Of a stretch of DNA of 24,648 nucleotides, positions 1 to 5,799 are shown one piece after another. The notes beneath the pieces were generated by a model, which saw only the letters and a list, made by a program, of their open reading frames with translations, was not told where the DNA came from and ran no database searches. This DNA comes from a virus, in IMG/VR virus record IMGVR_UViG_3300046558_000145, positions 1 to 24,648 of that record. One strand, given 5' to 3'. Made by a program: the position numbers and the translations under genes. Numbering within the stretch: the stretch's first letter is position 1; every line of letters starts with the position of its first letter.

Positions 1-2
1 CA

Positions 3-245
3 CCAAAGCATACGCGACGAAACTCCGTCAACATTGGCATCGACGGCGAACTGAAAACGTCGGCTGAATGGAGCCGAGATTCGCGATGTGAGGTGAGCGA
101 TGCAACGTTGCGCAACAGGGTTAAAGGCGGTTGGCCGCATGACTGGAAAATACTCAAACTGATCGAGGGCTACTCGAATAACGGGAAAGCCGCAGAAATT
201 GGATCGCGTCGTTCCAAACTGAAAGCACTCAAGGAGACCGCATGA
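3..245 (+). CDS. C-terminal part of a NUMOD-like DNA-binding phage protein (partial)
   Basis: An open frame runs in from the left edge and stops at TGA 243-245, overlapping the next start as ATGA. The visible 80 residues include IDGELKTSAEWSRDS, then SDATLRNRVKGGWPHDWKIL. This fits the pattern G-x-x-K-T-x-x-E-W followed by T-L-R-x-R-x-x-x-G-W. I associate that pattern with small DNA-binding modules found in phage HNH/homing endonucleases and in stand-alone phage proteins. A basic tail (SRRSKLKALKETA) follows. No HNH catalytic residues are visible, and the start lies outside the window, so nuclease activity cannot be claimed. That the frame is real is fairly likely, given the lack of stops and the coupled stop/start. 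The functional label is an inference. Confidence 0.55.
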   Translation, partial: PKHTRRNSVNIGIDGELKTSAEWSRDSRCEVSDATLRNRVKGGWPHDWKILKLIEGYSNNGKAAEIGSRRSKLKALKETA

Positions 246-460
246 ACTGGTTGTTTAAGCTTTTCAAGCGTAAGCCTCGGTATATCTATGGCCGGGTAGA
301 GCGAGAGGATGGCGCTTACCGCTCAAATGTCCGCATGGATACCAGAAGCGGGAGAGTGCAATTCATTCTCTGGAGGGCTGGCGAGCAAGGTCATTCCGAG
401 GACTATTGGCACGACATGGGCTCCGGATGGGAACGGTACTTCATCAAGGAGGCCGCATGA
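242..460 (+). CDS. Small basic phage protein of unknown function
   Basis: A 72-residue protein starting at an ATG that overlaps the preceding TGA (ATGA). An AAGGAG ribosome-binding site lies just upstream (about 230-235). Residues 1-13 are very basic and hydrophobic (MNWLFKLFKRKPR). The rest has no membrane span, Cys cluster or recognisable motif; it contains several Tyr and Trp residues (YIYGRVERED, YWHDMGSGWERYF). It ends with TGA overlapping the next ATG, so it belongs to a translationally coupled early operon. I do not recognise the family. The coupling on both sides is the main support that it is a gene. Confidence 0.7.
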   Translation: MNWLFKLFKRKPRYIYGRVEREDGAYRSNVRMDTRSGRVQFILWRAGEQGHSEDYWHDMGSGWERYFIKEAA

Positions 461-684
461 GAAAAGCCGACAACCACGCCGGGTTTGACGTCCAGCGCCT
501 GACGTCCACCGGCTGGCAGCCGATCAACAGCGCGCCCTTCGTTGACCGCGCCATGGCCGACGAGTACCGCAAATGCTGCGACCCGGCAGATGGCGAATTC
601 AGAACCTACGAGGCCCTGCACACCCGCTGCGTGCGGCCCGACCAGCGCCAGGTCTTATTCGACGAACTCAAGGAGATTGCATGA
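457..684 (+). CDS. Small phage protein of unknown function
   Basis: A 75-residue protein beginning MRKADNHAGFDV. The frame is open upstream to an ATG at 406, but the ATG at 457 is preferred. It overlaps the previous stop (ATGA) and has AAGGAGG about 5-10 bases upstream (446-452), while the upstream ATG would sit deep inside the preceding gene. Two cysteines (KCCDP) and one further Cys (TRCVRP) are present, too few for a clear zinc site. The centre, GWQPINSAPFVDRAMADEYR, looks like a small globular fold. The stop overlaps the ATG of the next gene at 681. No family is recognised. Confidence 0.72.
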   Translation: MRKADNHAGFDVQRLTSTGWQPINSAPFVDRAMADEYRKCCDPADGEFRTYEALHTRCVRPDQRQVLFDELKEIA

Positions 685-1013
685 CCTTCCCTGCAGCGGC
701 CGAGCCGCTCACGCCCCAGATCGAAGCCTACGTGCTGGCCCATCCCGCCTGCACCGCCAAGGATATTTGCGCCGCTCTCGGCGTGTGCAAGAACGCGGTC
801 AACGTCAGCCTCGGCCGCCTACGCGTGGCCGGCAAGATCAAGCGCCTGCCGCGCGGTGCCTCGCATCCGCTGCAACGCTGGGAAGCGGGCCCGGAAGCGC
901 AGGCGGTCGACTACGAGCCGCTGGCCGAAGGGGCGCCGAAGCAGGTCACGGTGCAGCAGTGGGCCGCGCCTGTGGTGGCCCCGCAACACTGGCTGTCGGC
1001 GCTGGGCCTGTAA
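681..1013 (+). CDS. Winged-helix DNA-binding protein, tandem copy 1
   Basis: A 110-residue protein. The start at 681 overlaps the previous stop (ATGA) and has AAGGAG upstream (670-675). Residues about 10-62 read as a winged helix-turn-helix: helix 1 (TPQIEAYVLAHPACTAKDI), a recognition region (LGVCKNAVNVSLGRLRVAGKI) and a basic wing (KRLPRG). The acidic, Pro-rich linker is followed by a distinctive tail, QQWAAPVVAPQHWLSALGL. The next gene encodes a shorter relative with the same AHPACT motif and the same QxW...ALGL tail, so the pair probably arose by duplication. Such proteins in phage early regions usually control transcription or replication. The exact role here is unknown. Confidence 0.78.
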   Translation: MTFPAAAEPLTPQIEAYVLAHPACTAKDICAALGVCKNAVNVSLGRLRVAGKIKRLPRGASHPLQRWEAGPEAQAVDYEPLAEGAPKQVTVQQWAAPVVAPQHWLSALGL

Positions 1014-1016
1014 GCC

Positions 1017-1334
1017 ATGGCCAACCAGCACAGCATACCCGAACCGAGCAGCCAGAAGCAGCAAATCCTGGCGTTCGTGAAAGCGCACCCGGCCTGCACC
1101 ACGCACGACCTGCGCGAAGCCGTCAGCCTCGATCTGGCGCGGATCGGCATGTACCTGACCCGCTTGCAGAACGACGGGTTGGTGACGCGCGAAAAGACGC
1201 GTGGCGTGCGCCTGATCCGCTGGACGGCGGTCGAGCCGGAGCCGGTCGACGCCGCGCCGCAGCAGACCGTCGTGCAGCGCTGGGAGCCGGCGCAGATGCC
1301 GGCGCAGTCATGGGCTGCGGCCCTTGGCTTGTGA
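1017..1334 (+). CDS. Winged-helix DNA-binding protein, tandem copy 2
   Basis: A 105-residue paralogue of the preceding gene, starting 3 bases after its stop. A Ser/Gln-rich N-terminus leads into QQILAFVKAHPACTTHDL, then a recognition region (SLDLARIGMYLTRLQNDGLV) and a basic wing (TREKTRGVRLIRW). The C-terminal tail (VVQRWEPAQMPAQSWAAALGL) repeats the QxW-x6-QxW-x2-ALGL layout of copy 1. The winged-helix cores have diverged more than the ends, which suggests that the short tail is under its own constraint, for example as a peptide that docks to a partner. The fold is predicted from pattern only, and the operator is not known. Confidence 0.78.
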   Translation: MANQHSIPEPSSQKQQILAFVKAHPACTTHDLREAVSLDLARIGMYLTRLQNDGLVTREKTRGVRLIRWTAVEPEPVDAAPQQTVVQRWEPAQMPAQSWAAALGL

Positions 1335-1344
1335 GGACCGCCGG

Positions 1345-1773
1345 ATGATCGACTTGCCCGACCTGAGCGACCCGACCTACACCCCGGTGCGGCTGCTGCA
1401 TGCCACGGCGCAGGCACTGGGCGCGGCCAACGACCACCAGCTGGCCCGGCTGCTCGAAATCAGCCCCGGCAACCTGACCCGCATCCAGAACCGCACCCAA
1501 CCCCTCGGCGCGCGGGTGATCGTGCAGATCCTCGACCGCACCGGCTGGACCATGGCGCAGCTGCGCAAGCTGGCCGGCATCGAGTTCGATGGCCCCACCG
1601 CGATGGCATTGATCCGCGATGAATTCGCGCCGCGCCGTGGCAAGCTGACCGACGCGCAAGTGCTGGAGGTCAAGCAGTCGGCCGAGCGCAACTGCGACGC
1701 CGCGCGCCGCCTGGGGGTGGACGCCACGCTGATTTGCCACATCCGCAAGGGGCGCCAGCGCAAGCATTTGTAG
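1345..1773 (+). CDS. Double helix-turn-helix early regulatory protein
   Basis: A 142-residue protein. The ATG at 1345 is chosen over an in-frame TTG at 1324 because TTG lies inside the previous gene; the sequence GAGGACCGCCGG upstream gives a weak ribosome-binding site. Residues about 15-75 form a Cro/YdaS-like HTH (NDHQLARLLEISPGNLTRIQ, then RTGWTMAQLRKLAGIEFDG). Residues about 100-140 form a second HTH (LTDAQVLEVKQSAERNCDAA, then RRLGVDATLICHIRKGRQRKHL), like the small HTH found at the ends of phage endonucleases and regulators. It is the last gene before a terminator. A cII-like or replication-region regulator is plausible but not shown. Confidence 0.72.
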   Translation: MIDLPDLSDPTYTPVRLLHATAQALGAANDHQLARLLEISPGNLTRIQNRTQPLGARVIVQILDRTGWTMAQLRKLAGIEFDGPTAMALIRDEFAPRRGKLTDAQVLEVKQSAERNCDAARRLGVDATLICHIRKGRQRKHL

Positions 1774-1798
1774 TCCCCGCGCACACGGGAACGCCCGG

Positions 1799-1819
1799 CC
1801 CGCTTCGTGCGGGTTTTTT
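1799..1819 (+). terminator. Rho-independent terminator of the early small-gene operon
   Basis: A perfect 5-bp GC stem, CCCGC (1799-1803) with GCGGG (1809-1813), has a TTCGT loop and is followed directly by six T (1814-1819). It sits 26 bases after the stop of the double-HTH gene. The base composition changes sharply to AT-rich just downstream, so it separates two transcription units. Confidence 0.85.
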
Positions 1820-1829
1820 GTTGCCTGCG

Positions 1830-1964
1830 CGTGGCGTATTGACACAGATCAAGCTATAAATGAGTATTGATTTAGACCAATCTTGTATTTGTCGAAAATC
1901 AATTTACAGCGGACAATTGATTTGTCGGGCTAGTAATCCGACACCTACAAACGACCGGCTAGAC
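1830..1964 (+). promoter_or_regulatory. AT-rich control region with operator-like inverted repeat
   Basis: This stretch is much richer in A/T than its surroundings. It has a consensus -35 hexamer TTGACA at 1839-1844, but only weak -10 matches at 17-18 bp (GAGTAT/AGTATT, about 1862-1868). TATAAA at 1855-1860 is a 5/6 match with no good -35. A perfect 9-bp inverted repeat, AAATCAATT (1896-1904) and AATTGATTT (1915-1923), is separated by 10 bp. A third related half-site, ATTGATTT, lies at 1866-1873. A second small dyad is GTCGG 1924-1928 with CCGAC 1938-1942. Position after a terminator and before the replication genes suggests a repressor-controlled early promoter; the exact start site is not determined. 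Confidence 0.5.
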
Positions 1965-2261
1965 ATGAACATTACACAAGAGCATTTTCAGGAAGTGACA
2001 GGGGAAATTCCTGTGCCGTCGTTCGGGTGTTTTCCTGCTGGCATTACTAACCAGCCTCTTCCTGAAAGTGCTTTGACCATGAATGAATTCACTGTCACCG
2101 GGCCAATAGACGGCTTGTATCACGTTGGCTACCAGTCAGCGATTTCCAATACCTTCTATTCCATCAGCGAGTTCGTCAGCAAGGAGCTCGCGCATGTCAC
2201 GGCTGACCGTATGAATGATGAACGTCGCCGCGCTGAAGCCAGGATCAATGATGGCCGGTGA
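1965..2261 (+). CDS. Small protein of unknown function preceding the replication gene
   Basis: 98 residues from ATG 1965. The frame is open back to ATG 1860, but that stretch overlaps the inverted-repeat control region and encodes an unconvincing, Cys-containing leader, so the shorter form is preferred. Neither start has a good ribosome-binding site, so the start is uncertain; ATG 2079 (MNEFTVTGPIDGLY) is a third option. The middle (TGPIDGLYHVGYQSAISNTF) looks like a small beta fold and the C-terminus is a charged helix (ADRMNDERRRAEARINDGR). Base composition is more AT-rich than the flanking genes. It overlaps the next gene by 11 bases. No family is recognised. Confidence 0.5.
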   Translation: MNITQEHFQEVTGEIPVPSFGCFPAGITNQPLPESALTMNEFTVTGPIDGLYHVGYQSAISNTFYSISEFVSKELAHVTADRMNDERRRAEARINDGR

Positions 2262-3036
2262 ATGGATCAAGTTCGAGGCTAGCACGCCGGAAAAGCCGGA
2301 AGTGTTTGCCATCACCGTGGCGATGGGCTGGGACGACCCCGACTTGGCCGTGGGCAAGCTGCTCAAGGTCTGGCGCTGGTTCGACCAGCAATCCATCAAC
2401 GGTAACGCCCCCAGCGTTACCTTGGCGTTACTCGACCGCATATCCGGCGTTAGCGGTTTCGCGCAAGCGATGTGCAATGTCGGCTGGTTGGCGCAATCGG
2501 AACTGGGATTGAGCCTGCCCAACTTCGACCGCCACAACGGCAAGACCGCCAAGGACCGCGCGCTGACCGCAAAACGGGTGGCAAAACACAAAGGTAACGC
2601 TGATGGTAACGCGAAAGGTAACGCTGCCAGCGTTAGTTTGCCGTTACCTAGAGAAGAGAAGAGAAGAGAAGAAGTAAAAACTCCCCCTATATCCCCCGAT
2701 GGGGGGAAAGTCTCCAAGGCCAAGAGCATTGGTTTCCCTGACTTCCTCAAGCGCTGCAAGGACGATGGCGAAACCCCGATCCCTGACGACCATCCGGTGT
2801 TCGCCTATGCTGCCGAGGCGCAGATTCCGCGCGACTTCCTGGCCCTGCACTGGTTCGAGTTCAAGGACCGTTACGCCGATGGCGTCAAGAAGTACAAGGA
2901 CTGGCGCAAGGTGTTTTCCAATTCGGTGCGCGGCAACTGGTTCCACCTGTGGTACGCGCCCAAGACCGGCGGCGGCTACCAGCTGACCACGGACGGCGTG
3001 CAGGCCCAGAACGTCCACGCGGAGAAACTGAAATGA
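2251..3036 (+). CDS. Phage replication initiator, lambda O-like (contains origin repeats)
   Basis: 261 residues. ATG 2251 is chosen because AGGA (2241-2244) lies 6 bases upstream; in-frame ATGs at 2215, 2218 and 2248 are alternatives. The N-terminus (MAGEWIKFEASTPEKPEVFA) and the NGNAPSVTLALLD...NFDRHNGKTAKDRALTAKRV region match my memory of a replication-protein family in phages of Gram-negatives, with an N-terminal winged-helix DNA-binding domain. Residues about 108-155 are a low-complexity linker (GNADGNAKGNAASVS, EEKRREE). The C-terminal part (KYKDWRKVFSNSVRGNWFHLWYA) is typical of helicase-loading phage initiators. The gene overlaps the DnaB-like helicase as ATGA, as expected for an initiator/helicase pair. 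The linker DNA carries repeated GGTAACGC sites, as in lambda O. Confidence 0.85.
   Translation: MAGEWIKFEASTPEKPEVFAITVAMGWDDPDLAVGKLLKVWRWFDQQSINGNAPSVTLALLDRISGVSGFAQAMCNVGWLAQSELGLSLPNFDRHNGKTAKDRALTAKRVAKHKGNADGNAKGNAASVSLPLPREEKRREEVKTPPISPDGGKVSKAKSIGFPDFLKRCKDDGETPIPDDHPVFAYAAEAQIPRDFLALHWFEFKDRYADGVKKYKDWRKVFSNSVRGNWFHLWYAPKTGGGYQLTTDGVQAQNVHAEKLK
2401..2453 (+). repeat. Origin-repeat cluster 1 (GGTAACGC/GCGTTACC)
   Basis: GGTAACGC (2401-2408) and GCGTTACC (2414-2421) form a perfect 8-bp inverted repeat with a 5-bp centre. Two more inverted-orientation copies follow: GGCGTTAC (2424-2431) and the variant GGCGTTAG (2446-2453). The cluster lies inside the initiator coding sequence. Part of it encodes a motif (GNAPSVT) that may be conserved for protein reasons. 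However, the rare-looking TTA codon in GCG-TTA-CTC fits selection on the DNA repeat. Confidence 0.65.
2593..2648 (+). repeat. Origin-repeat cluster 2 (iterons at 12-bp spacing)
   Basis: Three exact direct copies of GGTAACGC start at 2593, 2605 and 2617, a strict 12-bp period. They are followed by two inverted-orientation variants, GCGTTAG (2630-2636) and CGTTACC (2642-2648). The repeats encode the GNA-x-GNA-x-GNA linker of the initiator protein, a region with little protein constraint. Repetition is therefore more likely selected as DNA, as with the iterons inside lambda O. Confidence 0.8.
2593..2706 (+). other. Predicted phage replication origin inside the initiator gene
   Basis: Iteron cluster 2 is followed directly by a purine-only run on the + strand with GAGAA/GAAGA repeats, leading into GTAAAAA (2651-2680). 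After that come CTCCCCCTATAT and a G/C hairpin, CCCCC (2693-2697) with GGGGG (2701-2705) around a GAT loop. Iterons beside an easily melted stretch inside an O-like gene reproduce the layout of lambdoid origins, where O binds iterons and loads DnaB. This is inferred from arrangement. Confidence 0.7.
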
Positions 3037-4400
3037 CCGACCACGACGACCACAGCGTCTCGATCCGTGCCGAGCAGGCGGTCCTTGGTGCTTTGCTGGC
3101 CGACAACGACGCACTCGACCGCGTTGCCGATCTGGACGGCGCGCACTTCTACCGCCACGACCACCGCCTGATTTTCGAGGAAATCCGCGCCCAGATCGGC
3201 GCCGGCCAGCGGGTCGACGCGATCACCGTGTTCGACGGCCTGAAAGACCGGGTCGAGGACTGCCTGAAGTACCTGGCGATGCTGCGCCAGTCGGCGGTCA
3301 GCGCCATCAACATCGGGCGCCATGCCGAGATCGTGCTCGACAAGGCCGCCAAACGGGCGCTGCTGGCGCTGGCCGACGAAATGCGGGAGCTGGCATCCTC
3401 CGCACAGCCGGCGGCCGTATGCGTCGATCTGGCCGCTTCCAAGCTCGATGCGCTGGCGCAGAACAAGACCGATGCCGAGCCACAGCGAATCGACATCATG
3501 CTGGGCGACTACGCCGATGTGCTGACCCGGCGCATGAGCGGGGCCATGAAGCCGGTGCCGACCGGGTATGCCCATCTGGACGAGCAACTGGATGGGGGGC
3601 TGGAGCGCGGCACGCTGACGGTGATCGCCGGCCGCCCCGGCATGGGCAAGACCGCTGCCGGGCTGGGTATTGCGCGCAACGTTGCCAACGACGGCGCGGC
3701 CCTGTTCTTTTCGATGGAAATGTCGCGCCATCAGGTCAGCGACCGCAACGTGGCCGCCATCGGGCATGTGCCGATCAAGTGGCTGCGCAAGCCGGGCGAG
3801 AGCACGCCGCAGGACAGCGCGCACTGGGACGCGATGACGGCGGCCTTCCACAAGGCGCGCAGCATGAACCTGTTCGTGGACGACAAGACCGGCCTGAACA
3901 TGCTGGAAATCCGCGCCAAGGCGCGCAGCATCAAGCGCAAGCACGGGCTGGACCTGATCGTGGTCGACCAGCTGTCGTTCATCACCGGCGGCAAGTCCGA
4001 CAAGAGCTACGAGGCGGTCGGGGAGCACACCCGCGCCTTGGTGGCGCTGGCCAAGGAACTCGATTGTGCCGTGATCCTGTTGTGCCAGTTGAACCGGAAG
4101 TGCGAGGACCGCCCCAACAAGCGCCCGATCATGGCCGACCTCGCGGTGTCCGGCTCCATCGAACAGGACGCGGCCAACATCATCTTCCTGTACCGCGACG
4201 CCGTGTACCACCCCGAGATCACCGGCCCCGAGCGCGACATATGCGAGTGGCACGCGGTCAAGCAGCGCCAGGGCGAGCCGGGCGTGGTCGGGCTGAAATA
4301 CACTGGCTACCTGACCCGTTTCGATGACCTGCCGTATCGCTGGGCACCACGGCCGCCGGAAGAGCGGCGCAGCAGCGAACGGCGCGGGGGCTTCCAATGA
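3033..4400 (+). CDS. DnaB-family replicative helicase
   Basis: 455 residues, close to the usual DnaB length. ATG 3033 overlaps the initiator stop and has GGAG (3021-3024) upstream; the open frame further upstream is shadow. The N-terminal DnaB domain (about 1-105: SIRAEQAVLGALL, FYRHDHRLIFEEI) is followed by a linker and the RecA-like ATPase core. Walker A is GRPGMGKT at 200-207, Walker B LDLIVVDQ ends at D312, then comes the helicase motif SGSIEQDAANIIFLYRD. These motifs are those of the ring-shaped 5'-3' helicase that unwinds the fork. Encoding its own helicase next to an initiator suggests that the phage recruits this enzyme to its own origin instead of the host DnaB. The C-terminus ends in a basic, Arg-rich tail. 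Confidence 0.95.
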   Translation: MTDHDDHSVSIRAEQAVLGALLADNDALDRVADLDGAHFYRHDHRLIFEEIRAQIGAGQRVDAITVFDGLKDRVEDCLKYLAMLRQSAVSAINIGRHAEIVLDKAAKRALLALADEMRELASSAQPAAVCVDLAASKLDALAQNKTDAEPQRIDIMLGDYADVLTRRMSGAMKPVPTGYAHLDEQLDGGLERGTLTVIAGRPGMGKTAAGLGIARNVANDGAALFFSMEMSRHQVSDRNVAAIGHVPIKWLRKPGESTPQDSAHWDAMTAAFHKARSMNLFVDDKTGLNMLEIRAKARSIKRKHGLDLIVVDQLSFITGGKSDKSYEAVGEHTRALVALAKELDCAVILLCQLNRKCEDRPNKRPIMADLAVSGSIEQDAANIIFLYRDAVYHPEITGPERDICEWHAVKQRQGEPGVVGLKYTGYLTRFDDLPYRWAPRPPEERRSSERRGGFQ

Positions 4401-4546
4401 GTAACGCCCTGCTCCTGCTCGCCCTTGCCATCCTCAGCGCTGAACTAGTGCTCGACCCGGCCTTCGGGCTGGCGCTGTGCGCGCTGGGGCTGCTGCTGAT
4501 GCTGTTGTTCACCTACCCCCACAACAAGGGAGACACCCATGAATAA
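4397..4546 (+). CDS. 49-aa two-span membrane protein
   Basis: Starts at an ATG overlapping the helicase stop (ATGA) and ends overlapping the next start. Two hydrophobic segments, ALLLLALAILSAELVL and AFGLALCALGLLLMLLFTY, are joined by a short DP turn. It is therefore probably a hairpin inner-membrane protein with a short charged tail (PHNKGDTHE). Size and topology resemble tiny phage membrane proteins, including class II-like holins, but it lies in the early replication region, away from any lysis gene. The role is unknown. It is too short to stand on length, so support comes from the overlaps and the clear membrane pattern. Confidence 0.6.
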   Translation: MSNALLLLALAILSAELVLDPAFGLALCALGLLLMLLFTYPHNKGDTHE

Positions 4547-4703
4547 GCCCGAGACCAACGACGAACCGCACCAGCCCACCGCCACCGAGCAGGCCAAGAT
4601 GAGCATCCACGCCCACCGCGCCAAGCTGCTGGAGGTCAGCCGCGACTTGCTGCTGGCGGGCAGCCTGGCACGGGAAGCGGCCGAGGAAGCGGCGCAGCTA
4701 TGA
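4539..4703 (+). CDS. 54-aa helical phage protein of unknown function
   Basis: Starts 8 bases before the stop of the membrane protein, with AAGGGAG (about 4526-4532) as a good ribosome-binding site, and ends overlapping the next ATG. The first 20 residues are polar (MNKPETNDEPHQPTATEQAK). The rest is one amphipathic, Ala/Leu/Glu-rich helix (AHRAKLLEVSRDLLLAGSLA, then REAAEEAAQL). No enzyme motif is present. It could be a small binding partner of a host or phage protein. The ribosome-binding site and overlaps support it as a gene. Confidence 0.65.
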   Translation: MNKPETNDEPHQPTATEQAKMSIHAHRAKLLEVSRDLLLAGSLAREAAEEAAQL

Positions 4704-4930
4704 GCCGGGGCGCCACCTGCGGCGAGTGCCGCCACTACGCCTACCAGCAGGCCACGCACGGCCTCGCGCCCTGCCACGGCTTCGACGGCGAGCGCGGCCC
4801 GGTGGAGCCGTTCGTTCGATGGGATGGCCCGTACTGCATCGCGTTCGACCGCGCCCCGCTGGCCGAGCGGCAGGCGCGGGGCCGCTGGATGGCGCAACAA
4901 AAGACGCAACAAAGTGCAGAAAGTCGTTGA
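4700..4930 (+). CDS. Small four-cysteine (zinc-ribbon-like) protein
   Basis: 76 residues. The start overlaps the previous stop (ATGA). Cys7 and Cys10 form a CGEC knuckle; Cys25 (LAPCHGF) and Cys46 (GPYCIAFD) could complete a Zn-Cys4 site. His12 and His26 are alternatives. The last 25 residues are polar and Gln/Arg-rich. Small CxxC proteins of this kind are common in phage early regions and often bind nucleic acid or host proteins. Metal binding is inferred from spacing only. A consensus -35 hexamer overlaps its stop codon, so it ends one transcription segment. Confidence 0.7.
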   Translation: MSRGATCGECRHYAYQQATHGLAPCHGFDGERGPVEPFVRWDGPYCIAFDRAPLAERQARGRWMAQQKTQQSAESR

Positions 4931-4955
4931 CAGAGTTGCGCGATCGGAGGATAGT
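4927..4955 (+). promoter_or_regulatory. Candidate sigma70-type promoter
   Basis: TTGACA (4927-4932, 6/6 match) is followed after exactly 17 bp by GATAGT (4950-4955, 4/6 match). It lies in the first non-coding gap after a run of overlapping genes and precedes the gene at 5003. The transcript would start near 4962. Confidence 0.5.
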
Positions 4956-5002
4956 ACATTCATGGGCAGCGCAATCCGGCGCGGCGAGAACTGGAGAAGA
5001 AC

Positions 5003-5173
5003 ATGAGCAAGGCACACCAAATTCTGGCGCAGCAGGCAGCGGCATCGCAAATTCGCCGCTGGGCCGAAGGCAACGCGGTAGCGTGCGAATACATCGGCTA
5101 CCGCGCCGAATTCCTGTACTCGGATGGCAGCGTGATCTGCTACTCGGGCAGCACGCCGACCGCCTACGCCTAA
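5003..5173 (+). CDS. 56-aa phage protein of unknown function
   Basis: ATG 5003 has GGAGAAG (4993-4999) just upstream and a candidate promoter at 4927-4955. The N-terminal half is an Ala/Gln helix (HQILAQQAAASQIRRWAEG). The C-terminal half is beta-like and Tyr-rich (CEYIGYRAEFLYSDGSVICY). No family is recognised. A 14-codon frame at 4962-5006 overlaps its start as ATGA and could act as a leader peptide, but this may be chance. Confidence 0.65.
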   Translation: MSKAHQILAQQAAASQIRRWAEGNAVACEYIGYRAEFLYSDGSVICYSGSTPTAYA

Positions 5174-5184
5174 CCTCACCCCGC

Positions 5185-5200
5185 GCCCGCTACGGCGGGC
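5185..5200 (+). other. Short GC hairpin between small genes
   Basis: A perfect 6-bp stem, GCCCGC (5185-5190) with GCGGGC (5195-5200), has a TACG loop 12 bases after a stop codon. It lacks a T-run, so it is not a standard terminator. It may protect RNA or reduce read-through. Confidence 0.4.
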
Positions 5201-5213
5201 CATAGGAGCCACC

Positions 5214-5444
5214 ATGTTTGATGCGAGCTGCAAGCTGTTCATGAGCGGAGCCCACCGCTTTGGCGTGGTGCTGTCCGGCCCGAAGGTGGCGATCTTCGGC
5301 GGCGGCATCCACGAAACCCACCCGTACCCGGATACCCCGACCGGGCACCTGGCGGCCAGCATCCACTTCCGCTCGCTCAGCTTGCCACGCCTGCTGGCGA
5401 TTGCCGACGAGACGATGAAGCAGAAAGGAATAGCACATGAGTAA
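5214..5444 (+). CDS. 76-aa phage protein of unknown function
   Basis: ATG 5214 has a strong AGGAG (5204-5208) upstream. The protein has a Gly-rich core (GVVLSGPKVAIFGGGIHETH), a Pro/Thr loop (PYPDTPTGHLA) and a C-terminal helix (LPRLLAIADETMKQKGIAHE). It is not a recognised enzyme. It ends 8 bases inside the next gene, consistent with translational coupling. Confidence 0.7.
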   Translation: MFDASCKLFMSGAHRFGVVLSGPKVAIFGGGIHETHPYPDTPTGHLAASIHFRSLSLPRLLAIADETMKQKGIAHE

Positions 5445-5799
5445 CGAGAGCGACCGCGAACTGTTGGAGCTGGCGGCGAAGGTGGCGGGGTATGAGCCTG
5501 TTCGGTACCACGCGCCAGCACACGGCAGCGGCTCGTTGTCAGCCGCATGGGCTGGCCCATGGCTGGAGGTGGGGAAGCCAGAAGCGCCGCTTGGAAACTG
5601 CCGCTGGAACCCGCTGACCAACGACGGCGACGCGCTGCGGCTGGCGGTAAAGCTGGGCATCCCCTTCGAGGTTGACTACGGCGTTAAGGAAGCGATCGTG
5701 CGCGGTCGTTTCGGCATCGACATCGGCTCAGACCCGTACGCCGCCACGCGCCGCGCCATCGTGCGCGCTGCTGCCGAGATCGGAAAGGCTATGCCATGA
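5437..5799 (+). CDS. Phage accessory protein with WNPLTNDGDALRLAVKL motif
   Basis: 120 residues. The start overlaps the previous gene and has AAAGGA upstream. The N-terminal helix (RELLELAAKVAGYE) and the motif WNPLTNDGDALRLAVKLG are a pattern I recall from a widespread family of small uncharacterised proteins in phages of Proteobacteria. A beta segment (FEVDYGVKEAIVRGRFG) and a final helix (YAATRRAIVRAAAEIGKAM) complete it. No catalytic residues are known to me. The stop overlaps the next ATG (ATGA). Confidence 0.78.
   Translation: MSNESDRELLELAAKVAGYEPVRYHAPAHGSGSLSAAWAGPWLEVGKPEAPLGNCRWNPLTNDGDALRLAVKLGIPFEVDYGVKEAIVRGRFGIDIGSDPYAATRRAIVRAAAEIGKAMP

Noticed and set aside
542-1348. 268-codon + frame overlapping the two winged-helix genes
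   Set aside because: The product is Arg/Ala/Pro-rich low-complexity and the overlapping frames encode clear paralogous HTH proteins.
1860-1964. N-terminal extension of the 1965-2261 gene
   Set aside because: It would translate through the inverted-repeat control region, has no ribosome-binding site and looks unlike a folded protein.
5185-5200. Second intrinsic terminator in the micro-gene cluster
   Set aside because: The hairpin is perfect but has no T-run and a strong ribosome-binding site follows at once.
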